This document shows, piece after piece, positions 21,801 through 29,834 of a stretch of 29,834 nucleotides of DNA. The position numbers were made by a program, and so were the translations under genes. Source of the DNA: Azolla pinnata (lineage: Eukaryota > Streptophyta > Polypodiopsida > Salviniales > Salviniaceae); NCBI GenBank assembly GCA_037176905.1, contig JBBBWG010004380.1:1-29834 (forward strand). The letters run 5' to 3'. Position 1 is the first letter of the stretch. Each line of letters opens with the position of its first letter. The notes beneath the pieces were generated by a model that did not search any database, was not told the DNA's origin, and saw only the letters and a list, made by a program, of their open reading frames with translations.

Positions 21801-24800
21801 CAGAAGATTTCAGAGGATATTAATGAAGAATGTTCAAAGGAAACCAGTTGTAAACAAGTCATGTGATAATCAGTGACACTAATTTTTAATATACGACTAA
21901 TAGAAATTTTTTGATTTTTCCAATCCAGGGTACATTAATGCACAAACATGCACACCAATGCAGACAATGCAATCTACAGAAACTTACTAGCCAAGAAATT
22001 CTGGCAATCATTTAACCTTGAAAGAAATGTGAAGGCGATTTTAATCGATTTAGACTCAAGCTTATGCATGTCTACCGCATATCATGAAGAGCTTATTTTC
22101 TGGAAGATAATCAGCATTCATTCAGTTATAAACAGGGTACGTTAGAACCACCTTAACCATCATATCCCTTGAGAAATCGTACTCAAAACGCTTCAGCTGT
22201 AATTGCAGTACAGGCGGAAAATCAATAAAAAGAACCCCTTTCCTAGCATCCTGTAAAATTTCTTCAAACGTTATAATTGTCGGAAGTATATCAAGATGCT
22301 ATAGCAAGAAAAAGCAAAGTTGAGTGAATTTTAAGACTATGTGACAGTTCTGCTGGATATTTTGAACAGTCAAAACTCCTGCTTCAAAATAACATATCAC
22401 CCACCTGCAAACCATGCTGCTCTGCATGATACTTATTATCACCATCCAGCCTCTCCACCTCAACATATTTGTCAAAAGAAGCATACACATCTTTACAGCC
22501 TTTGACATCCAACTGCAAGTCTGACATCAATATACAAAGCCTAAGTCACCTTGACACGAAAATGAAAGCAAGAGACAGGGGAAGAGTTTGTATCAACCAT
22601 AAAATGACTCCTTTCGCGTTGACTTATAATCCACATTGATGCACTCAATATAGTTCATGTGATGCCCTTCAAAAAGCTGCTGAATTGTTCCTTCTACAGC
22701 GGTTCCCTGTTCAGTAAACCAAAACGTACAATTAACACAGAACGGGTTTGTGAATTTGCGATAAAAAAATAAACAGTCATACCTTCATTTTATCTTCAAG
22801 TTTCTCACAAAGAACACGATTTAGTTCTTGCACATCATGTTGCATGAATGAGTCATATGTATCCCAACCAAAAGACTTGGTAAGGTCTTTTGTTGCCACA
22901 CTGGTATCATTGTACTGGATCTTGTAAAACAAGCTTTGTAAGGCCAACGGTATGCTGCTCGAAGGTACATCATTCTCAGTCGTAGGCATATGATACACTG
23001 CCTGTTCAAAACGGCCACAACATAATTTTGTTGTCTGCATATGATTTTAAAAAAATGTTAAATTCCAGAAACATCGATGAGAAGAAACAACACCTTGCGA
23101 AAGTAGGGAATATGATACAAAGTCTGAAGAAGTGAATTCATGTAGCATGTGGCCCCTTGATTCTTCAACCCGACAAAACCTGTCTCCTTTTTAGAATCAT
23201 ACGCCCAATAATCTCCTGATTTTCTTACAGTGACTTCTGCTTCTACAATAACTGTGTCATTCAACAGGTATCCTCGATTTGATTGGTATAAATCGAACAG
23301 GGGCATAAATGACGTGAATCCCCAGTCACTTTCTCTTGCAGTGAACTGATGCTGAGTATCTGATGGAAATGGTCAGACATGCAAATGAGAAATTGTCCGT
23401 TAAAATGCAATCATAGCTGATGCTTGCGTATATTTATTCCAATTGATCTCTTGAGAACAGTTCTACCAAAAATACTAAATGCGATGAATGATTACATCAC
23501 AATGAAACAGTTCACCAACCAGATGTTTGGAGAGTTTACAATCAGATCCCATACGATACTGTTTGAATAAATCAATTTACTTTCACCGTAGATAAATAGA
23601 TTAAGCATAGAGAAGAGCTTTTCTACATAGTCAATCTTCTGAAATTAGGCCACTTGGCAGGCGAGAAAGCTTTTGTGTATCTGTACAAAGCATGCTGCCC
23701 ATAGAAGTACTCAAGACATCTACATGTAAATCCATCCACAAAATAGTGAGTGCTCCCATCTTGATTTACTCCTGATTGCACAAAAAATTTATGCCTATAT
23801 GGGTGTTCGTAGCACTTCCCATACTTGCAAGAATTGATCTCGTAAACCAGTATGGGTAGACTTTCGACATAACCTATAAAGCATTGGATTTTGCACGGAA
23901 ATGGAAATTGAACCAACACGATCACAAGGGTCTCACTAGCATATCATGGGCATCATAACATGTATGCTCACGAGAAACGATAATCCAGTACACTGAATAC
24001 AAAACCTTCAATCAATATGCACAATTTTTCTCTGCCAGATAAGATTTACATGGTTGATTTCCATTGAACACCTCCAGAGGCCCGAAGAAACATCATTAAT
24101 TTTTAAACGAGAAGTAGAGTAACTACCTTTACGAGTGGTGAGTTTGGGATCTATCTGATTAACAATTGATAGGCTGAAATGGGCATATCGGCTCCAACCA
24201 TAAGGTAAAGCCGCAGAGTCAGCGACATCAAGATACATTGACAAGTTTTCCACATTATTGCCTTTGGGAAAGATCAGGACGCGCCTGCAACAATGATCTC
24301 ACTGGTGAGATGATAGACTCTTAACAAGCTACAATAGGTGGAGATCAAAAACTCTGAGTTCAGTGCAATTCAGAAGTCCAATGTAATGTCCTCTATAAAC
24401 TCCAGTGAATACGCCCCTGGTACTTCATATAATGTGCAATAAACATTATTAGATAATCAGAGTGCAAGAGGCACACAACTCTGCTAGATACTAAGCTGTT
24501 CCAAGTTATGAAATTAAAAAACAGCTTCAATTATTAAAATGAGCTATGATCAAATCATCTCTGCAAACTTTATGCAGGTTTATAGCGTCTTGATTCGGTT
24601 ATTTTCTTCAAACAATCGCTTATGCAGTACGAGCCAAAGCCAAAAACAGTGTTTTTATCTGCTCGCAGTGCTCAGAATAAAAACCACAAATTTCGGAGAG
24701 AAAATCACCCTTGGAGAAATGTATGGGAGGCCAAAAAGGATTCCCACACAGTCAAGCACTTCAGCAAAAGAGAAACTTCAAAATGCATCATCTTCCGTGC

Positions 24801-25612
24801 ATGCCAGGCAGATTAAAATTTTGGTGGTAGTTAAGGAGTAGATGTTATATGCTCTCACCATTTGTAACCACCGACAATGAACGTTTCTGAATACATCTTT
24901 CTGGTTGTAAGCTTCGAGAATCCACTGATCTTCCATGTGAACTTTCCCTGAAGTGGATCCTCACTTTGTGGAGCGACCTCTGCTACAGGAACAGCTTCTG
25001 ATTGCACTGAGGTCAAAAGCAAAGGGCATCAGAATGAACACGGGAGAGGCCAAAACATAAATGAAGACCCGCATCGAGGAAAGGTAAGGAAAGCATGGTG
25101 AATGCGCCCCCCGAAAGCATATGGCACCATCAATCGAGACAGAGACAGGAGAGTGCAACTTGTACAATGTTGAGAACAGGCATCAAGACAACGCAACCAG
25201 GCAAAAGCAAAGAAACGAAGGCGGCGAAGCAGAGGTGAAAGATCGAGCCCCTCTGATCGCCAAGGATGGAATCGAAGGCAGAAGCAAAACATATAGGCAT
25301 TGAAAAGAAAAGGAAAACGGGAATTTTGCCAGAGATCTCACCGCCTTCCATTTGCTCCTCGACTGCTTCACCGTCATCGGAGGCGAGAGGATCAGGAAGC
25401 ATGTTCTCGTCCTGGAGGATACCAAAAGGAAGGAAGCCGAAGGAAGGTCAGAAGCATGGATCGATCTGCATGAAAGGGAGGGAGGGAGGGAGGGAGGAAC
25501 GGAGAAGCTTCGGGCGGGGGGTGGAGTAGAAGAAATTAGGGTTTTGCAGCGAGATTGAATTGGGAGAAGAAAGGATTACCTGGATGGCTGGAGGCGGGCC
25601 CATCCACGTCAT
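15815..25612 (-). CDS. UBP12: Ubiquitin C-terminal hydrolase, UBP12/UBP13 type (USP7/HAUSP homologue)
   Basis: A cysteine deubiquitinase of nucleus and cytosol; in Arabidopsis UBP12/13 act on hormone, clock, flowering and chromatin regulators. Thirty-two coding exons, all in phase, give 1117 residues, almost exactly the family length. In order they are: 25612-25580, 25411-25342, 25006-24859, 24284-24127, 23359-23094, 23001-22783, 22706-22598, 22520-22405, 22250-22152, 21436-21327, 21232-21158, 20996-20918, 20838-20692, 20614-20534, 20396-20277, 20152-20030, 19941-19864, 19780-19692, 19597-19489, 18420-18352, 18269-18159, 17985-17930, 17857-17680, 17602-17501, 17418-17347, 17236-17171, 17066-17001, 16921-16835, 16754-16641, 16197-16123, 16045-15959, 15856-15815. 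Domains: MATH/TRAF (~57-185, GKFTWKISGFSKL), USP catalytic core with Cys208 in NQGATCYMNSLLQTL and His455 in HGGHYYAY followed by Asp472, a charged helix (~545-570), and the C-terminal ubiquitin-like half (RYWIWAKRQNHTFRPNRP, LTSHNCYSQQPKPQPIKY) to the end HAYEKPVRIYN. The start MTWMGPPP matches the family and an in-frame stop lies upstream. It could equally be called UBP13. Confidence 0.96.
18421..19488. other. Largest intron of the ubiquitin protease gene (1068 bp)
   Basis: It lies between the exon ending ELYE and the one beginning EIKFEP, in phase 0. No open frame, repeat or RNA gene of note was seen in it. Confidence 0.8.
21437..22151. other. Intron of the ubiquitin protease gene (715 bp)
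   Basis: It separates the exon ending RDMMVK from that beginning INDRYEF, within the catalytic domain. No other feature was recognised. Confidence 0.8.
23360..24126. other. Intron of the ubiquitin protease gene (767 bp)
   Basis: It splits the MATH domain between TTRK and DTQHQF in phase 1. A 100-codon minus-strand frame at 23623-23925 inside it matches nothing I know and is taken as chance or relic. Confidence 0.75.
24285..24858. other. Intron of the ubiquitin protease gene (574 bp)
   Basis: It splits the tryptophan codon of GGYKW|RVLIFP in the MATH domain (phase 2). Nothing else was seen in it. Confidence 0.8.
25536..25544 (-). promoter_or_regulatory. Telo-box AAACCCTAA in the first intron of the ubiquitin protease
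   Basis: An exact AAACCCTAA on the coding strand, 36 bp into the first intron and 68 bp downstream of the start codon. First-intron telo-boxes near the transcription start are common in plant housekeeping genes. Confidence 0.5.
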
Positions 25613-25624
25613 AAGGGACTGTTT

Positions 25625-25837
25625 CTGCTGCTGCTGCTGCTGCTGCGGATGACGTCTTCGAGCTCTGCTCGGCTATGGCTATGGTCTGAGAATCTGACGA
25701 TGGGCTTTGCTTTCGTTTTGGTTTTGCTGAAGAAGAAGAAGAAAAGGAAGAAGAAGAAGAAGAAGAAGAAGAAGAAAGAAAGAAAGAAAAGAAGAAGAAG
25801 AAGAAGAAGAAGAAGAAGAAGAAGAAGAGAAGAATGA
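25625..25837 (-). repeat. (CAG)7 and ~100-bp (TTC)n tracts in the 5' leader of the ubiquitin protease
   Basis: On the coding strand a TTC-rich tract (25729-25835) is followed by CAGCAG repeats (25626-25646) just before the start codon at 25612. The CAG run is in frame with the ATG, but an in-frame TAG lies before it and no ATG falls between them, so it is untranslated. Pyrimidine-rich leaders of this sort are common in plants. Confidence 0.85.
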
Positions 25838-25913
25838 CAAGTGTGTGAGAGCATTAAGCAGAACTAATTAGAGATTAAGCAAAACTAATTAAGCAAAACT
25901 CATTCAAGATTAA

Positions 25914-26342
25914 GGGAAAATTAGCGATAAGCTCCTAACAAGATCATAAGTTACATTTTAACGCGTTAAAACCAAACGCCCGGTTCCAAAAATCTCACGC
26001 GCGATCGATTTGCTGATAGCGAAATTCATTCGTTGCGTGCTCGATTAACGCCGGATTAAGATCGACTGATTGCTCGATTACTCGATCGATATCGGAGCAA
26101 CGCCCCGATCGGTCAATCAGATTCTGGAGAATCGGCAGCTTTTTGCTGATCGGATACAGTAACGGAATCGGTGAAGATCGATTCGCGAGAAGTGATCGGG
26201 AATAAAATCAATACGGTGGGATTGAATCGATATTAATTTTTAGTGCAAAATAAGATTGGGCGTTCATTTTTGTAATCTTTTATTTCAATAGGCGTTAAAA
26301 TGTAATTTACAAATTTGTCAGGCGCTCTTTGGTAATTCTCCC
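25914..26342. mobile_element. Candidate non-autonomous Mutator-like element (MITE), 429 bp
   Basis: The left end from 25914 (GGGAAAATTAGCGATAAGCT...) and the reverse complement of the right end to 26342 (GGGAGAATTACCAAAGAGCG...) align without gaps over 51 bp with 39 matches, ending in a shared TTACATTTTAACGC. Flanking 9-mers CAAGATTAA (25905-25913) and TAAAATTAA (26343-26351) agree at 7 of 9 positions, as expected of an old 9-bp target duplication. There is no coding capacity inside. Long terminal inverted repeats plus a 9-bp duplication are the Mutator superfamily pattern. Confidence 0.72.
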
Positions 26343-26389
26343 TAAAATTAAACCATAAAATTTAACAAAGTAAATCGATAAAAATAAAT

Positions 26390-28140
26390 CATCATCAGGG
26401 CTTCTGAAGAAGAAGAAAAGGAGGAGGAGGAGGAGGAAATAGAGAGAGAATTTCTTCTGTTTTTTTTGCAATTTTTCTTCATATTTATCCCCTTTTTTTT
26501 TGCTTATTTTCTCTCCCTCGTTTTTTTACCTTCCATTTCACATTTTGGAGTTTTTTCCCCATTTTATTTGCCTTATTTTCAACAGCAACATAATAAAATA
26601 TAAACCGTCATCAGGGCTTCTGAAGAAGAAGAAGAAGAATGAGAGGGAATTTCTTCTATTTTTTTTGCAATTTTTCTTCCTATTTATTCCTTTTTTTTTT
26701 GCTTATTTTCTCTCCCTCGTTTTAACCTTGCATTTCACATTTTCTTGGTTTTTTCCCCCATTTCATTTGCCTTTTTTTCAATAGAAAAATAATAAAATAA
26801 ATCATCATCAAAGCATCTGAAGAAGAAGAGAAGGAAGAGGGGGAGGAGGAGGAGGAGGATTTTCTTCTTTTTTTTGCAATTTTTCTTCCTATTTATTCCT
26901 TTTTTTTGCTTATTTTCTCTCCCTCGTTTTAACCTTGCATTTCACATTTTCTTGGTTTTTTCCCCCATTTCATTTGCCTTATTTTCAATAGAAAAATAAT
27001 AAAATAAATCATCATCAAAGCTTCTGAAGAAGAAGAGAAGGAAGAGGGGGAGGAGGAGGAGGATTTTCTTCTTTTTTTTGCAATTTTTCTTCCTATTTAT
27101 TCCTTTTTTTGCTTATTTTCTCTCCCTCGTTTTACCTTACATTTCACATTTTTGGGTTTTTTCCTCATTTTATTTGCCTTATTTTTAAAAGCCAAATAAT
27201 AAAATAAATCAAGGTTTCTGAAGAAGAAGAAGAGAAAAAAAGGAATTTGTTTTTGTTTCTTCCTATTTATTCCTTTTGTTTGTTTTCTCGGTTTTTTCCC
27301 CCATTTTATTTGCCTTATTTTCAAAAGCAAATTAATCAAATAAATCATCATCAGGCTTTTGAAGAAGAAGATGAAGAAGAAGGAGAAAAAAAGGAATTTG
27401 TTTTTGTTTCTTCTTATTTCTTCTTATTTTCTCTCCCTCGTTTTTATCCTGCATTTCACATTTTTGTGTTTTTTCCCCATTTTATTTGCCTTATTTCAAA
27501 AGCAAAATAATAAAATAAATTCATCAGGTTTTGAAGAAGAAGAAGAGGAAGATGGAGAAAAAAATGTTTTTTTTTTGTTTCTTCCTATTTATTCGTATTT
27601 TTTTCGTATTTTCTCTCCCTCGTTTTTATCTTGCATTTCACATTTTTGGGTTTTTTCCTCATTTTACTTGCCTTATATCCAAAAGCAAAATTTATTAAAT
27701 AAATAAATCATCGAGGCTTTTGAAGAAGAAGAGGACCTCTAGGATGAGTTGTTGCAGCAAATGGAGTTTTCACAGGGTATATGGGCACAAGGCCTCTTCT
27801 ACAAGATTTAGAATGCAATACCTGTTTGGAATTATAATAGTCCAAGGTATCTGTTTCCCCGTCCTGTGTCTTAGTGTTGATCGATTGGTATAAAAAAATC
27901 ACCATGTACAATGAGGTGATTTTTTGTATTTGGGATATGTACAGCTGCGAAAGATTGTAGTGCAATGGACATTTCTTTTATAGCTAATAATAAGACATTT
28001 TTTACAAAAGAAAAGGAAGGAGAGGACGAAGAAAAACGAATGTTTTCTGCAGTTTTTTGCTTATTTTCTCTTCCTCGTTTTTATCTTACATTGCACGGAT
28101 TTGGGGTTTTTTTTCCCATTTTACTCCAATTTCAACTGGG
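26390..28140. repeat. Degenerate tandem array, 8 copies of 140-216 bp plus a displaced ninth
   Basis: Each unit has a purine run (CTGAAGAAGAAGA, GGAGGAGG), then TTTTTTGCAATTTTTCTTCC, TATTTATTCC, GCTTATTTTCTCTCCCTCG, CATTTCACATTTT, TTTGCCTTATTTTCAA and AATAATAAAATAAATCATCA. Units start at about 26403, 26619, 26816, 27023, 27217, 27358, 27529 and 27718. The last is cut by about 290 bp of unrelated sequence, and its body resumes at about 28028-28135. Many short frames inside are low-complexity artefacts. Confidence 0.93.
27737..28027. other. Insert interrupting the repeat array, with a perfect hairpin
   Basis: The unrelated sequence is bounded by AGAGGAC at 27730-27736 and again at 28021-28027, a possible 7-bp target duplication in low-complexity surroundings. 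It contains an 11-bp perfect inverted repeat, AAAAAATCACC (27893-27903) and GGTGATTTTTT (27915-27925), with an 11-nt loop. No terminal inverted repeats were seen and no family was recognised. Confidence 0.4.
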
Positions 28141-28323
28141 TTATATTTTTAACAAGGCTATATATCAACAAGGCTCAGGGCTTAAGAAGGCAAAGGAGGG
28201 TAAAAAAAAACAGGGATTTATTTTTATTCCAAAGTTTCTCCCACTATTTGTATTTTCTGTTTCCTTGTGTTATGTTCATCATATTGACCTTTAAGAGTGT
28301 GAACCATTATTAACCAAATGTCA

Positions 28324-28538
28324 TTGGCAACCCCAACTTCCATTACCACGCCACATCGAGACTTCCAAATAGCCCCAAAGGAAGGGTTGTGCTGTTGAGC
28401 GATTCCCACGGAAAGGATTATAATCAATCGTTGGCAGCCGCGACTTCCGTTACGATGCCACATCGAGACTTCCAAACAGCCCAAAGGGCAGTGCTGCCGA
28501 GCGATTCCCACCGAGGATTTCCGATCTGTCGTATCCTC
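28324..28538. repeat. 107-bp tandem duplication
   Basis: GCCACATCGAGACTTCCAAA occurs at 28350 and 28457. The copies also share TTGGCAnCC, ACTTCC.TTAC, AGCCC.AAAG and GAGCGATTCCCAC. Nothing suggests a gene. Confidence 0.9.
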
Positions 28539-28795
28539 TGACGTCGAAAAGGGACGAAGTGGGAGAAACCGCGATCGCATGTCTGTCCCTGTCAGATATA
28601 TACAGCGCTGAACCAAACTTATCGCTGCCGCGGACTATTTCCGACACAAAAAAACGGAACATATTTCTTAACATTTAGATCTTCTATTGAATCGATCATT
28701 CCTCTGGTCCGAAACATACATCTGGTGATGAATCGAAGCTCGAATGCTCGAATCGTTCTCGATCGGGTTTGCAGCTCGCAGAAGCATGGCGCGTT

Positions 28796-29495
28796 CTATG
28801 GATGCATGGATATATGCGTGCATGCGTGTATGTATGTGTGGGTGTATGTATGTATGTATGCATGCATGCATGCATGTGTGCGTGCATGTGTGCGTGCATG
28901 TGTATGTATGTGTGGGTGTATGTATGTATGTATGTATGCATGTGTGCGTGCATGTGTGCGTGCATGTGTGTATGTGTGTATGTATGTATGTATGTATGTA
29001 TGTATGGATGGATGGATGTGTGCGGCGTGCACATACATGTACAGCAAATACATGTACCGCTTGCATCCATGGATGTATGGATGTGTGCGTATGGGTGCAT
29101 GGATGTATGGGCATGCGCGTGCATGTCTGCATGCATGTATGCGTAGGTGGATGGATGTATGTATGTATGTATGTATGTGTGGGTGTGTGGGCATGTGGGC
29201 ACGTGTGCGTGTATGTATGTATGGATGTATGGATGCATGGGCGTTTGTGTGCATGCGTGTATGTATGTACGGATGCATGGATGGATGTATTATGGGTGAA
29301 TGGATGTATGTAGGCGTGGCGGATGGATGTATGTATGGTTGTACGGATGTATGTGTGGGCATGTATGGATGTGTGGACGGATGTATGTGTGGGTGTATGT
29401 ATGGATGTATGGATGCATGGATGCATGTATGTATGTGTGTTTGGATGTATGGATGTATGTGTGCATGCGTATGCATGCATGCATGCACATACATG
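28796..29495. repeat. ~700-bp (GTAT)/(GGATG)/(GCATG) microsatellite
   Basis: A nearly continuous run of ATGTATGTATGG, GCATGCATG and GTGTGCGTGCATGTGTG blocks, interrupted at about 29020-29060 by a short unique piece with CACATACATGTACAG. The same CACATACATGTACAG closes the run at 29486-29500. Long frames on both strands (Cys/Met/Tyr/Val or His/Ile/Thr/Tyr only) are artefacts. It ends about 90 bp before the DPH5 start codon. Confidence 0.97.
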
Positions 29496-29503
29496 TACAG
29501 AAA

Positions 29504-29620
29504 ATGCAGAGATTTAGGGTTTCAAAGGAAGACGACGACGCAGAAGAAGAAGAAGCAGAAGAAGAAGCAGAAGAAGAAGGAGGAGATGCTGTTCTTCGTG
29601 GGCCTAGGGCTGGGCGATGA
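29504..29620 (+). promoter_or_regulatory. Upstream open frame overlapping the DPH5 start, with a telo-box
   Basis: If transcription starts before 29504, an ATG there opens a 38-codon frame ([12 protein letters not shown], then Glu/Ala-rich) that ends in TGA at 29618-29620, 35 nt past the DPH5 ATG and in another frame. TTAGGGTTT (a telo-box read on the minus strand) is at 29514-29522. A purine-rich GAAGAAGAAGCA tract fills 29540-29585. If the transcript starts later, this is only leader or promoter. Confidence 0.4.
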
Positions 29621-29735
29621 GCTCGACATCACTCTGCGCGGCCTCGAGATCGTCCGCCGATGCCACGCCGTCTACCTCGAAGCCTACACTTCCCTCCTCT
29701 GTTTCGGGCTCGGCTCCTCCGCCATTTCCACACTG
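29586..29735 (+). CDS. DPH5: Diphthine methyl ester synthase, first exon (partial gene)
   Basis: DPH5 is the S-adenosylmethionine-dependent methyltransferase of diphthamide synthesis: it methylates the modified histidine of translation elongation factor eEF2 in the cytosol. The exon encodes 50 residues beginning [19 protein letters not shown] and including [18 protein letters not shown], which match the N-terminal GLGLGDE.DIT.RGLE and Y.E.YTS motifs of the family. It ends in phase 0 at the donor ACACTG|GTAAGT. The remainder, about 235 residues by family length, lies beyond the window. The start is fixed by the family N-terminus. Confidence 0.93.
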
Positions 29736-29759
29736 GTAAGTACCACAAGACAAGTCATG

Positions 29760-29762
<3 letters not shown>

Positions 29763-29819
<57 letters not shown>

Positions 29820-29834
29820 GAGAGAGAGAGAGAG
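29763..29834. repeat. (GA)n microsatellite in the first intron of DPH5
   Basis: GA dinucleotides run from about 29763 to the window end with one GCGA interruption. The tract starts 28 bp after the splice donor and continues past the edge, so its true length is unknown. Confidence 0.95.

Noticed and set aside
25649-25854. Lys/Arg-rich and Phe/Leu-rich frames
   Set aside because: They are products of the GAA repeat in the 5' leader of the ubiquitin protease.
28668-29480. Long open frames on both strands (up to 270 codons) made of His/Thr/Tyr/Ile or Cys/Met/Tyr/Val
   Set aside because: They are translations of the GTATG/GGATG microsatellite, which lacks stop codons in several frames; there is no sequence complexity or homology.

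Overview
This is nuclear DNA of a flowering plant. It shows multi-exon genes with GT-AG introns, plant-only or plant-typical proteins (a DCD domain and a UBP12/UBP13-type ubiquitin protease with 32 coding exons), a eukaryotic tRNA gene with no encoded CCA, and abundant microsatellites. The sequence does not let me name the species. All gene models were built by hand from reading frames, splice signals, phase agreement and remembered family sequences; no alignment was run.

Layout. 1-620: a perfect 50-bp tandem array and CTG/ATG/ATCGCC low-complexity DNA. 618-4610 (+): a small heat-shock protein whose certain alpha-crystallin exons (3588-4610) are preceded by two phase-compatible, Ser/Pro/His-rich open exons (618-1891 and 2878-3130). 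4750-5300: three copies of a ~186-bp repeat. 5611-5682 (-): tRNA-Asp(GTC). 5777-5920: three 48-bp repeats. 7358-12844 (-): a 10-exon gene for a 954-residue protein with an N-terminal DCD domain, a long disordered linker and a C-terminal non-canonical poly(A)/poly(U)-polymerase-type nucleotidyltransferase plus PAP-associated domain. 12982-13850: long (GATGGC), (CTT) and (GATGGT) microsatellites just upstream of that gene. 14205-14425: 36-bp repeats. 15815-25612 (-): a complete UBP12/UBP13 (USP7/HAUSP-type) deubiquitinase gene, 1117 residues. 25914-26342: a candidate Mutator-type non-autonomous transposon. 26390-28140: a degenerate ~140-215-bp repeat array with one interrupted copy. 28324-28538: a 107-bp duplication. 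28796-29495: a ~700-bp (GTATG/GATG) microsatellite. 29586 to the window end (+): first exon of DPH5 (diphthine methyl ester synthase), whose first intron opens with a (GA)n tract cut by the window edge.

The genes do not form a pathway. They are ordinary neighbours: protein quality control (sHSP), RNA 3'-end tailing (DCD-nucleotidyltransferase), deubiquitination (UBP12/13) and translation-factor modification (DPH5). Two things tie them together. Each of the four protein genes has a telo-box (AAACCCTAA, either orientation) in or near its 5' part, and each 5' flank carries an expanded low-complexity tract. The most interesting item is the DCD-nucleotidyltransferase fusion, supported by unbroken phase across all nine introns. 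The second is the possible N-terminal extension of the small heat-shock protein.
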